The notes under the pieces are model-generated. The model did no database searches. It was not told the origin of the DNA and saw only the letters and a list, made by a program, of their open reading frames with translations. Shown in pieces: positions 1-4,825 of a stretch of 6,153 nucleotides of DNA. Position numbers and translations under genes: made by a program. Positions within the stretch are counted from its first letter, which is position 1. Every line of letters begins with the position of its first letter. This stretch comes from an uncultured bacterium (GTDB lineage Bacteria; Patescibacteriota; Minisyncoccia; Phycocordibacterales; PALSA-1337). Location of the stretch: contig CAIQCA010000159.1 in assembly GCA_903870235.1 (NCBI GenBank), forward strand, positions 1-6,153, in the 5' to 3' direction.

Positions 1-425
1 CATAGCCAGGTTAAATTAGTAATAGAATTATTATCTCTGTTTCCATCAACATGATGAACAGCAATAACACGGACATTCTCTTCATTACACAATAAGCAAA
101 TCTTTTTTGTACCAGTTCTGCTTAAAATATTTTTATACGAAAACTTTCCATTGATCCAGTTCGGGTGATTTGATCCTTGACGTTGACTTCCAATCCATTT
201 GTTACTACACCTTATACCACAAAAATAATTCTTGCTTTTTGATTTCAAGACATCTTTATTCTTCTTATACACCTTCTTCCCACAGAAAAAACAACTAAAA
301 ATATCACCCTTTTTCTTATCAAGATTTTGACATTTAACAGAACAATAGTGCCTCCTTGCCAAAAGCACCTGTGATCTTTTTCTATCAAACCACTTTCGAC
401 ATAATTCACATTGAATATTATCCAT
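1..425 (-). CDS. HNH endonuclease with two Cys4 zinc fingers (partial, C-terminus outside window)
   Basis: An HNH-family nuclease that would nick or cut DNA; such proteins are usually free-standing or intron-borne homing endonucleases of phages and mobile elements. Translated from ATG at 425 it gives 141 complete codons with no stop up to the window edge. Seen in order: C6-x2-C9 with C28-x3-C32 (finger 1), C45-x2-C48 with C69-x3-C73 (finger 2), an NHPNWING linker at 86-93 typical of phage-type HNH proteins, then C110-x2-C113 leading into HHVDGNRDNNSITNLTWL at 124-141. That segment is the HNH core, with the His pair, Asp127 and the N-rich loop. An in-frame TAA lies three codons before the ATG, which fixes the 5' limit. 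There is no Shine-Dalgarno. The first 60 bases of the window are about 30% GC, against about 52% in a 60-base sample of the sigma-like gene, which fits acquired DNA. The family call is firm; host target and mobility are not known. Confidence 0.88.
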   Translation of the reverse strand, partial: MDNIQCELCRKWFDRKRSQVLLARRHYCSVKCQNLDKKKGDIFSCFFCGKKVYKKNKDVLKSKSKNYFCGIRCSNKWIGSQRQGSNHPNWINGKFSYKNILSRTGTKKICLLCNEENVRVIAVHHVDGNRDNNSITNLTWL

Positions 426-436
426 GTACAAACTTT

Positions 437-442
437 ATCATA
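437..442 (-). promoter_or_regulatory. Putative -10 element of the HNH gene
   Basis: TATGAT on the minus strand lies 11 bases before the HNH start codon. A start about seven bases downstream of it would leave a leader of only four or five bases, consistent with the lack of a ribosome binding site. No good -35 hexamer is seen at 16-18 bases, so this is a weak call. Confidence 0.35.
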
Positions 443-480
443 TATGGTGCCTCAAGGTAAGTACTCAAGTTTCTAAAAAA

Positions 481-1026
481 CTAATACTTCGGCGATTCCT
501 CATTTTTACCATAGATATGGTTACTTAGTCTAGCAAGAGCATAAAGCAATGAAGACAACCTATTCAAATAGGCGAGCGTATTCCCATCCACTTTCACCAG
601 ACCTTCCTCAAAAACAGCGATAACTCTGCGCTCTGCCCTGCGCGCAAGTGTGCGTGCGAAGTCTAGTGAAGCCGCAAGTTCTGTACCACCGCTTATAAAA
701 AAGGTTTTAATTGGTGATAAAGATTTTTCTATGGAATCAACTGCTTTTTCGAGCTCATTAACCGACTCTTCACTCACCGCTTTCTTGGCCCCAGCAACTT
801 CGGCCTGGATAATAAACAGGTTTTCTTGGGCTTGATGAAGTATTGCTGTCAGTTTTTTCAGATCCTCAGCTTTTTCTTGACCGGCTTTCACTTTCACTAC
901 TCCTAAATATGAATTGACCTCATCCAAAGCACCAAGTGCTTCAGTCACGGCCGAACTCTTAGAGATGCGCTGGTCACATCCAAAAGTTTTAGTTTTTCCA
1001 TCATCTCCTTTACGGGTATAAAGCAT
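481..1026 (-). CDS. pduO: Cob(I)alamin adenosyltransferase, PduO/MMAB type
   Basis: Transfers the adenosyl group of ATP to cob(I)alamin, making adenosylcobalamin, the cofactor of class II ribonucleotide reductase and of mutases; a soluble enzyme, trimeric in the family. The 181-residue protein starts MLYTRKGDDGKTKTFG, the family's N-terminal ATP-binding signature. It continues with the LGALDEVNSYLG helix (Asp35), ARTLARRAERR at 124-134 (the arginines that in the family bind ATP and pair with the Asp) and YLNRLSSLLYALAR at 153-166 (Asn155). Length is normal for the single-domain form. I chose ATG at 1026 over an in-frame TTG at 1044 because the family begins just before TRxGDDG. There is no Shine-Dalgarno; TATAAT ends six bases before the ATG, so a leaderless mRNA is likely. 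It lies 55 bases downstream of tRNA-Leu on the same strand and may also receive read-through from it. No cobalamin synthesis or B12-dependent gene is in view, so a salvage role is inferred. Confidence 0.92.
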   Translation of the reverse strand: MLYTRKGDDGKTKTFGCDQRISKSSAVTEALGALDEVNSYLGVVKVKAGQEKAEDLKKLTAILHQAQENLFIIQAEVAGAKKAVSEESVNELEKAVDSIEKSLSPIKTFFISGGTELAASLDFARTLARRAERRVIAVFEEGLVKVDGNTLAYLNRLSSLLYALARLSNHIYGKNEESPKY

Positions 1027-1032
1027 GTGAAT

Positions 1033-1038
1033 ATTATA
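1033..1038 (-). promoter_or_regulatory. Putative -10 element of the adenosyltransferase gene
   Basis: A perfect TATAAT on the minus strand, separated from the ATG at 1026 by six bases. The expected transcription start is then the A of the ATG or within a base of it. The -35 side is poor, with only AT-rich sequence at 15-18 bases. The region is AT-rich, so a chance match cannot be excluded. Confidence 0.45.
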
Positions 1039-1081
1039 ACGCAAAAATCTGCCTTATAATTGCTTTGAGAGATGTAATCTG

Positions 1082-1165
1082 TGCGCGGGAGAAGACTCGA
1101 ACTTCCATGCCCAAACGGGCGCTACCACCTCAAGGTAGTGCGTCTACCAATTTCGCCACCCGCGC
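1082..1165 (-). tRNA. tRNA-Leu, anticodon GAG
   Basis: Decodes CUC and CUU leucine codons. The minus strand folds as a class II tRNA. A 7-bp acceptor stem (GCGCGGG with CCCGCGC) is followed by a D arm with GGTAGACGC. The anticodon stem is CTACC/GGTAG around loop TTGAGGT, with the GAG anticodon at 1129-1131. The long variable arm has stem GCCC/GGGC with loop GTTT, and the T arm is GGAAG, TTCGAGT, CTTCT (one G-U pair at its base). The discriminator base is A, as expected for leucine. The following bases are CAG, so CCA is not encoded and must be added by the CCA-adding enzyme. No intron is seen. It has its own promoter about 50 bases upstream. Confidence 0.97.
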
Positions 1166-1215
1166 ATTTGATTTTCAAACCCGACCCCAACAAACCTCTT
1201 GCCTCTCGTTCGCCA

Positions 1216-1244
1216 ATCATAGCCGAGTTGGTACTTAATTTCAA
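1216..1244 (-). promoter_or_regulatory. Promoter of tRNA-Leu(GAG)
   Basis: On the minus strand TTGAAA (1239-1244) and TATGAT (1216-1221) are separated by exactly 17 bases, a good housekeeping-sigma promoter. Transcription would start near 1209, about 44 bases before the mature tRNA 5' end. It may also drive the adenosyltransferase gene, since I see no terminator between them. Confidence 0.7.
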
Positions 1245-1281
1245 CCATCTAAATGCTCGCCGGTACATCCATAAAAGCAAC

Positions 1282-1310
1282 TTGACCACTCTGCCGGATT
1301 GAACTAGGCT
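1282..1310 (+). promoter_or_regulatory. Promoter of the first zinc-ribbon gene (TTGACC-N17-TAGGCT)
   Basis: TTGACC at 1282-1287 and TAGGCT at 1305-1310 are 17 bases apart. The start would fall near 1317, a few bases before the Shine-Dalgarno sequence, giving a leader of roughly 19 bases. The layout is nearly the same as that before the second zinc-ribbon gene. The -10 departs from TATAAT in the same way in both: TAG at the left, CT at the right. Confidence 0.55.
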
Positions 1311-1320
1311 TAAATTAGAA

Positions 1321-1327
1321 AAGGAGG
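1321..1327 (+). promoter_or_regulatory. Shine-Dalgarno site that fixes a TTG start
   Basis: AAGGAGG, a near-perfect anti-SD match, ends eight bases before TTG at 1336. The next candidate ATG in this frame is far inside the protein (Met99), and an in-frame TGA lies at 1300-1302. The site therefore decides that translation begins at the TTG. Confidence 0.8.
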
Positions 1328-1335
1328 CAAACGCT

Positions 1336-1710
1336 TTGAATAACAGACTGGCAATTATCGAGAACAAAGCTGGAGGAAACTGGGAGGTTCGCTGTCCAAT
1401 GTGTGCATCCCTTATCACTGATGCGAAATATGCGCTCGTCGTCACAGACGAGGACGGAGATCTCGTCGGTGTCGTACCATACGATAGTGGGTATGGGTGT
1501 CTGCGTTGCGGCAGAAGTGATATCAAAGGTCCTTACCTTTGTACCGAAAAAAGTGATATCGATATCCTATTCTCATTTCTGCAAAGAAACGCGGACAAAA
1601 TTGAGGTTATTCCTCAAAGACACAACTCCATGGTTTGGGACCAAGAAAATATCGATGTGGAAGTCTCCAATACCGCTCCAAGAATCGCTGAACGGGTCAC
1701 CGCGCGGTGA
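1336..1710 (+). CDS. Small zinc-ribbon protein of unknown function, paralog A
   Basis: I do not recognise this 124-residue protein. It is soluble, with no signal peptide or membrane segment. It has a four-cysteine zinc-ribbon pattern, C20-x2-C23 and C55-x2-C58, with 31 residues between the knuckles; C69 is a further cysteine. The intervening part reads as two short hydrophobic strands around a DEDGD turn (YALVVTDEDGDLVGVV, 32-47). The C-terminal half is polar and less ordered in appearance. It is a diverged paralog of the next gene: Trp16, Arg19, Cys20, Cys23 and Cys58 fall at the same positions, and the ALxV-D-LxG strand pair aligns. Start is TTG with a strong Shine-Dalgarno. The stop codon lies inside the terminator hairpin, so the last residues (VTAR) are encoded by its stem. 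A regulatory or nucleic-acid-binding role is possible for a zinc ribbon but not shown. Confidence 0.75.
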   Translation: MNNRLAIIENKAGGNWEVRCPMCASLITDAKYALVVTDEDGDLVGVVPYDSGYGCLRCGRSDIKGPYLCTEKSDIDILFSFLQRNADKIEVIPQRHNSMVWDQENIDVEVSNTAPRIAERVTAR

Positions 1711-1718
1711 CCTTTTTT
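1695..1718 (+). terminator. Intrinsic terminator overlapping the end of paralog A
   Basis: A perfect 7-bp stem GGTCACC/GGTGACC with loop GCGC is followed by six T. The TGA stop (1708-1710) sits in the right arm. The second zinc-ribbon gene follows with its own promoter, so the two genes look like separate transcription units. Confidence 0.85.
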
Positions 1719-1719
1719 G

Positions 1720-1748
1720 TTGACTTTAGTTTTCGAATCAACTAGCCT
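1720..1748 (+). promoter_or_regulatory. Promoter of the second zinc-ribbon gene (TTGACT-N17-TAGCCT)
   Basis: TTGACT at 1720-1725 and TAGCCT at 1743-1748 are 17 bases apart, starting two bases after the T-tract of the preceding terminator. The start would be near 1755, at the AGAGGA Shine-Dalgarno (1755-1760), which is nine bases before the ATG. The -35, spacer length, unusual -10 and following ATTAGAA match the promoter of paralog A. Confidence 0.55.
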
Positions 1749-1769
1749 ATTAGAAGAGGAATGTGAAAA

Positions 1770-2150
1770 ATGAATAAAATCATCAGGTTGCTACCGATCT
1801 CGTACGACGATCTTTGGAAGTTCCGTTGTGGAACATGCGGCACGCTCATGGCAAGCGGACTTATTGCCCTAATTGTCGCAGAAGATGCCAAGCTGACTGG
1901 ACTACTCGTTGACTCAACGGTGGAACATTGCGGAAAGAGCTGTAGTCTTCCAGCAGTTTTCGATAATGGCGATCAGGCGCTGATATACACCAAGTTATTC
2001 TTTTCTGGCCTCACTAGTCAAATATGGTCTCAGCAACAGGTGTTGAACATTGATTCGATTGGGTGTGAGGCACGAAGGACGGTCCAAGCTATCTTGGATG
2101 CCAAGATTGCAGAGGATCAACGCGCAAAAGTTTCCATCGAGCAAGTCTGA
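1770..2150 (+). CDS. Small zinc-ribbon protein of unknown function, paralog B
   Basis: A 126-residue soluble protein that I do not recognise. It carries C20-x2-C23 (RCGTC) and C54-x3-C58 (HCGKSC), with His53 next to the second knuckle, so a Cys4 zinc ribbon is likely. Its N-terminal 60 residues parallel those of paralog A: Trp16, Arg19, Cys20, Cys23, Leu26, the hydrophobic strand ALIV at 33-36, and Cys58. The second knuckle has one extra residue. The C-terminal half differs from that of A: a hydrophobic stretch (ALIYTKLFFSGL, 70-81), then a likely helix from about 98 to 120. ATG start with AGAGGA nine bases upstream. It has its own promoter and terminator, and the gap to paralog A is only 59 bases. 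Tandem duplication followed by divergence is the simplest reading. No function can be assigned from sequence alone. Confidence 0.75.
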   Translation: MNKIIRLLPISYDDLWKFRCGTCGTLMASGLIALIVAEDAKLTGLLVDSTVEHCGKSCSLPAVFDNGDQALIYTKLFFSGLTSQIWSQQQVLNIDSIGCEARRTVQAILDAKIAEDQRAKVSIEQV

Positions 2151-2157
2151 AACGAAA

Positions 2158-2188
2158 ACCGCCCCGGAAGTCCGAGGCGGTGTTTTTT
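2158..2188 (+). terminator. Intrinsic terminator of paralog B, possibly shared with rplS
   Basis: Outer stem ACCGCC/GGCGGT (2158-2163 with 2176-2181), one C-A mismatch, then inner stem CGG/CCG closed by AAGT, followed by G and six T. On the minus strand the same stem is followed by TTTTCG. It can therefore serve as a weaker terminator for the convergent rplS gene, whose stop is about 50 bases away. Confidence 0.85.
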
Positions 2189-2236
2189 ATTAAAATTTTA
2201 GGCCAATGTTTTCGTGGCGCGCATCGTGCGCAGTAA

Positions 2237-2659
2237 TTATGCCTTCACTGTTTCCTTGGTAACTTCGGCTACCGGTGCCTCTGTTGTTTCCTCTTCATAC
2301 TTGGCATTCATGACACGGCGCATCTGGTGACGAATCTCCTTGGCGGCCTCGCGACGAACGAAATAAAGCTTGGCGCGGCGAACCTTGGAACGACGAACCA
2401 TCTCTACAGAGTCGATCATTGGTGAATATAATGGGAATGTACGCTCAACTCCGATACCGTCAATAACCTTGCGCACAGTGAAAGTAGCACCTGCTTCTTT
2501 GCCGTGCTTACGTGCCAGTACCAAACCTTCAAAAGCCTGAAGACGGAATTTGCCTTTGGCTTCCTCGATTTTCTGCCAAACACGAACAGAATCACCTGGG
2601 CGGATGTCCAGTTTCTTACGGAATTCAACGTTTGCAGGTGTAATTATCTTGGTTGTCAT
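2237..2659 (-). CDS. rplS: Large ribosomal subunit protein bL19
   Basis: A 50S protein that lies at the interface with the 30S subunit. Family signatures are clear: RPGDSVRV at 20-27, [10 protein letters not shown] at 41-50, [22 protein letters not shown] at 59-80 and [14 protein letters not shown] at 89-102. At 140 residues it is longer than the usual 110-120. The extra part is a C-terminal tail from about 110 on: first basic, then a Glu/Thr/Val/Ala-rich stretch ([15 protein letters not shown]). The N-terminal helix before RPGD is about as long as usual. The ATG has no Shine-Dalgarno; CCCCACT precedes it. The gene follows typA on the same strand after 65 bases with no terminator, so co-transcription is possible. 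A promoter-like sequence also sits directly before it. Confidence 0.97.
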   Translation of the reverse strand: MTTKIITPANVEFRKKLDIRPGDSVRVWQKIEEAKGKFRLQAFEGLVLARKHGKEAGATFTVRKVIDGIGVERTFPLYSPMIDSVEMVRRSKVRRAKLYFVRREAAKEIRHQMRRVMNAKYEEETTEAPVAEVTKETVKA

Positions 2660-2668
2660 AGTGGGGAT

Positions 2669-2697
2669 AGATTAACACGGGTGTCTATAAAATTCAA
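2669..2697 (-). promoter_or_regulatory. Putative rplS promoter
   Basis: On the minus strand TTGAAT (2692-2697), a 17-base spacer and TAATCT (2669-2674) lie just before rplS. The -10 end is nine bases from the ATG, which would leave a leader of only two to four bases. The -10 matches the consensus at three of six positions, so this is tentative. Confidence 0.4.
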
Positions 2698-2724
2698 GGC
2701 TTTAACAGATGATTGGCTAATATT

Positions 2725-4587
2725 TTACTTAAACCCATCATGTCTCCTTGCCTTTGCCTTATCCAGGGTTGTAAGCAACTTCTTACGCAAACGAACGCTC
2801 TTTGGGGTGATTTCTAGGTATTCATCACCACGCATAAGCTCAAGACCACGTTCAATATCAAGCTTATAAGGGGGTGTCAGAAGCAAAGCCTCATCCGTAC
2901 CAGAAGAACGCATGTTGGTGAGCTGTTTGCCCTTGCAAGGATTTACTTCCATATCTTCACCACGTGCCACATCACCGACAACCATGCCTTGATAAACTTC
3001 TGTGGCAGGATCGATAAATAGACGACCGCGTTCTTGTAAATTCCACAAAGAAAATCCGAGTGACTTACCAGAAACCATAGAAGTCATGGAACCAGTCTCT
3101 CTCTTTTGGATCTCTCCTGCATAAGGACGGAATTCTATGAAACGACTAGCGAGAATCCCCTCTCCTTTGGTATCGATCGTAAAAGCACTACGATAACCGA
3201 GGAGTCCACGAGTAGGAATTTCGAAAAGCATGCGTGACAAACCTTCTCTAGTTTTCATCTCTGTCATAAGCGCTTTGCGTTTACCGAGTTTTTCGATAAC
3301 AGCCCCAGCATAGCCTTCTGGTACATCGATAGTCAGTTCCTCGAAAGGTTCCATTTTGGTCACGCTGCCGTCTGCAGCTTTTTCCTCCTTCACGATAACT
3401 TCTGGTTGTGATACTTGGAGTTCGTAACCTTCACGACGCATGTTTTCTATGAGAATGGCTACGTGCAGTTCACCACGTCCATAAACCTTGAAATAATCGT
3501 TGGCAGAAAAATCTACTTTCAGACCAACGTTGATCTCCAGTTCTTTTTCTAGACGCTCACGGATCTGACGGCCTGTAACAAAAGTTCCTTCTTGACCAGC
3601 AAAAGGAGAATTATTCACCAAAAAATTTAGCGAAATGGTTGGTTCATCTATTTTGATAGCGGGAAGAGCCGGAGTATTTTCATTGTCAGTAATGGTTTCA
3701 CCAATATAAACATCTGGCAATCCAGCAACCATAACAATGTCGCCAGCGAAAGCTTCATTTACTTCAACGCGCTTCTTTCCTTCGAAAGTAAAAAGCTTTG
3801 TGAGCTTGCCGGCAACAGAAAGATTCGAAGAGGCGGCCGTAACAGTTGAACCATCATCGGCAATAGTGGCCACGTGTGCATCTTGTTTTACTATGACATT
3901 TTGACCAGCCTTTATAACCCCGTCATAAATGCGACAAACTGCCATACGACCGAGAAAATTATCATAACCAAGATTGAAAACTTGAGCGGCAAGAGGCTTA
4001 CTGGCTTGTTCTGGAGTGTTGGCTGGTGGCACATGCTTCAAAATCGTATCGAGCAAAGGTACCAAATCCTTGGCTTCATCTTTCAAACTCATAACGGCTG
4101 TTCCCTGACGACCAACGGCATACACTGTAGGAAAATCTATTTGTTTGTCATGTGCACCAAGTTCCAAGAAAAGTTCCAGCACATGTTCATGAGCAAGATT
4201 TGGATTGGCGGCTGGTTTATCTATCTTGTTTATAATGACGATTGGCTTCAAACCAAGCTCCAAAGATTTCTTCAGCACAAAGCGAGTTTGTGGCATTGGA
4301 CCTTCTTGAGCGTCAACAACCAGAAGCACACAATCGATCGAACGGAGGACACGTTCAACCTCTGAACCAAAGTCAGCGTGACCAGGAGTGTCGACAATGT
4401 TGATCTTAGTCCCCTTGTACATGACCGAAGTGTTCTTAGCGTATATGGTAATGCCGCGCTCTTGTTCTAGAGCGTTTGAGTCCATACTTCCCTCGTCAGC
4501 GTGACCACACTGCGTCATGATGGCGTCAGTAAGAGTTGTTTTACCGTGGTCGACGTGAGCGATAATTGCGATGTTGCGGATTTCCAT
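2725..4587 (-). CDS. typA: Translational GTPase TypA/BipA
   Basis: A ribosome-binding GTPase related to EF-G and LepA, involved in 50S assembly and growth under stress such as cold. From ATG at 4587 the protein is 620 residues, close to the usual 600-615. G motifs: AHVDHGKT at 10-17 (G1), RGITI at 44-48 (G2), DTPG at 66-69 (G3) and NKID at 120-123 (G4). G5 reads YAVGRQG near 157-163, where Ser is more usual than Val. The TypA-specific segments RGLLGYRS (460-467) and CKGKQLTNMRSSGTDEALL in the C-terminal domain are present. An in-frame ATG at 4656 would add 23 residues that match nothing in the family and would start upstream of the likely transcription start. MEIRNIAIIAHVDHGK is therefore the start. 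There is no clear Shine-Dalgarno, only an A-rich leader. rplS lies downstream on the same strand. Confidence 0.98.
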   Translation of the reverse strand: MEIRNIAIIAHVDHGKTTLTDAIMTQCGHADEGSMDSNALEQERGITIYAKNTSVMYKGTKINIVDTPGHADFGSEVERVLRSIDCVLLVVDAQEGPMPQTRFVLKKSLELGLKPIVIINKIDKPAANPNLAHEHVLELFLELGAHDKQIDFPTVYAVGRQGTAVMSLKDEAKDLVPLLDTILKHVPPANTPEQASKPLAAQVFNLGYDNFLGRMAVCRIYDGVIKAGQNVIVKQDAHVATIADDGSTVTAASSNLSVAGKLTKLFTFEGKKRVEVNEAFAGDIVMVAGLPDVYIGETITDNENTPALPAIKIDEPTISLNFLVNNSPFAGQEGTFVTGRQIRERLEKELEINVGLKVDFSANDYFKVYGRGELHVAILIENMRREGYELQVSQPEVIVKEEKAADGSVTKMEPFEELTIDVPEGYAGAVIEKLGKRKALMTEMKTREGLSRMLFEIPTRGLLGYRSAFTIDTKGEGILASRFIEFRPYAGEIQKRETGSMTSMVSGKSLGFSLWNLQERGRLFIDPATEVYQGMVVGDVARGEDMEVNPCKGKQLTNMRSSGTDEALLLTPPYKLDIERGLELMRGDEYLEITPKSVRLRKKLLTTLDKAKARRHDGFK

Positions 4588-4605
4588 TTGTTTTAATTTT
4601 TCTTT

Positions 4606-4637
4606 AAAAAACGCGCCAGTCCTGCACTTCGCGCGCG
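4606..4637 (-). promoter_or_regulatory. Terminator-like hairpin in the typA leader
   Basis: In the minus-strand leader, CGCGC (4631-4635) can pair with GCGCG (4612-4616), with AGT/ACT pairing possible inside. Six T (4606-4611) follow at once, and the typA start is 18 bases further on. This is the form of an intrinsic terminator placed between promoter and start codon, so attenuation is possible. The stem is short and the loop is large, so it may be weak or incidental. Confidence 0.4.
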
Positions 4638-4646
4638 AGAGGAGTA

Positions 4647-4675
4647 ATTTAATCAAAAAAAGGGCCCAATGTCAA
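4647..4675 (-). promoter_or_regulatory. typA promoter
   Basis: On the minus strand a perfect TTGACA (4670-4675), a 17-base spacer containing seven T, and TTAAAT (4647-4652). TAAATT one base later is an equal alternative. Transcription would start near 4640, giving a leader of about 53 bases that contains the terminator-like hairpin. Confidence 0.65.
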
Positions 4676-4740
4676 ATCAAGACACCGAATTCATGCGCAG
4701 ATCATATCCTTTTTGTCCTCCGTGTATCCACCCCATACCC

Positions 4741-4768
4741 TTTACAGGCATACATAAAGTAGTACATT
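4741..4768 (+). promoter_or_regulatory. Putative promoter of the sigma-like gene
   Basis: TTTACA (4741-4746), a 16-base spacer and TACATT (4763-4768). A start near 4775 would give a leader of about 50 bases. It is divergent from the typA promoter about 65 bases away. It does not share the TAGSCT -10 of the zinc-ribbon genes. The rest of the 4676-4825 gap shows no RNA gene or long repeat. Confidence 0.4.
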
Positions 4769-4812
4769 AACAGTAGGAAAAGTTCTTCGCAAAACCATTT
4801 CCGAAAAAAGAG

Positions 4813-4820
4813 AAAGGAGG
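4813..4820 (+). promoter_or_regulatory. Shine-Dalgarno of the sigma-like gene
   Basis: AAAGGAGG ends five bases before ATG at 4826. It is a strong site and supports this start. Confidence 0.8.
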
Positions 4821-4825
4821 TCAAG

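Noticed and set aside
470..485. T6 run directly after the adenosyltransferase stop, as a possible terminator
   Set aside because: No stem of useful length precedes it.
1027..1044. TTG start adding six residues to the adenosyltransferase
   Set aside because: No Shine-Dalgarno; the family begins just before TRxGDDG; and TATAAT lies inside the extra stretch.
1277..1295. A minus-strand stretch resembling a tRNA D arm (GCAGAGTGGTCAAGTTGC)
   Set aside because: No acceptor, anticodon or T stem can be formed around it, and it overlaps the promoter of paralog A. Probably chance.
1081..1302. Open frame of 73 codons on the plus strand
   Set aside because: It runs antisense through the tRNA-Leu gene and its promoter, and has no protein-like features.
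3874..4365. Open frame of 163 codons antisense to typA
   Set aside because: Wholly inside typA, with low-complexity residue choice and no ribosome site; a shadow of the real gene.
4588..4656. Longer typA start adding 23 residues
   Set aside because: The added residues match nothing in TypA, and this ATG would lie upstream of the expected transcription start near 4640.
4684..4698. Five-codon minus-strand frame (ATG ATC TGC GCA TGA) preceded by GGAGG
   Set aside because: It lies upstream of the typA promoter and is too short to support as a leader peptide.
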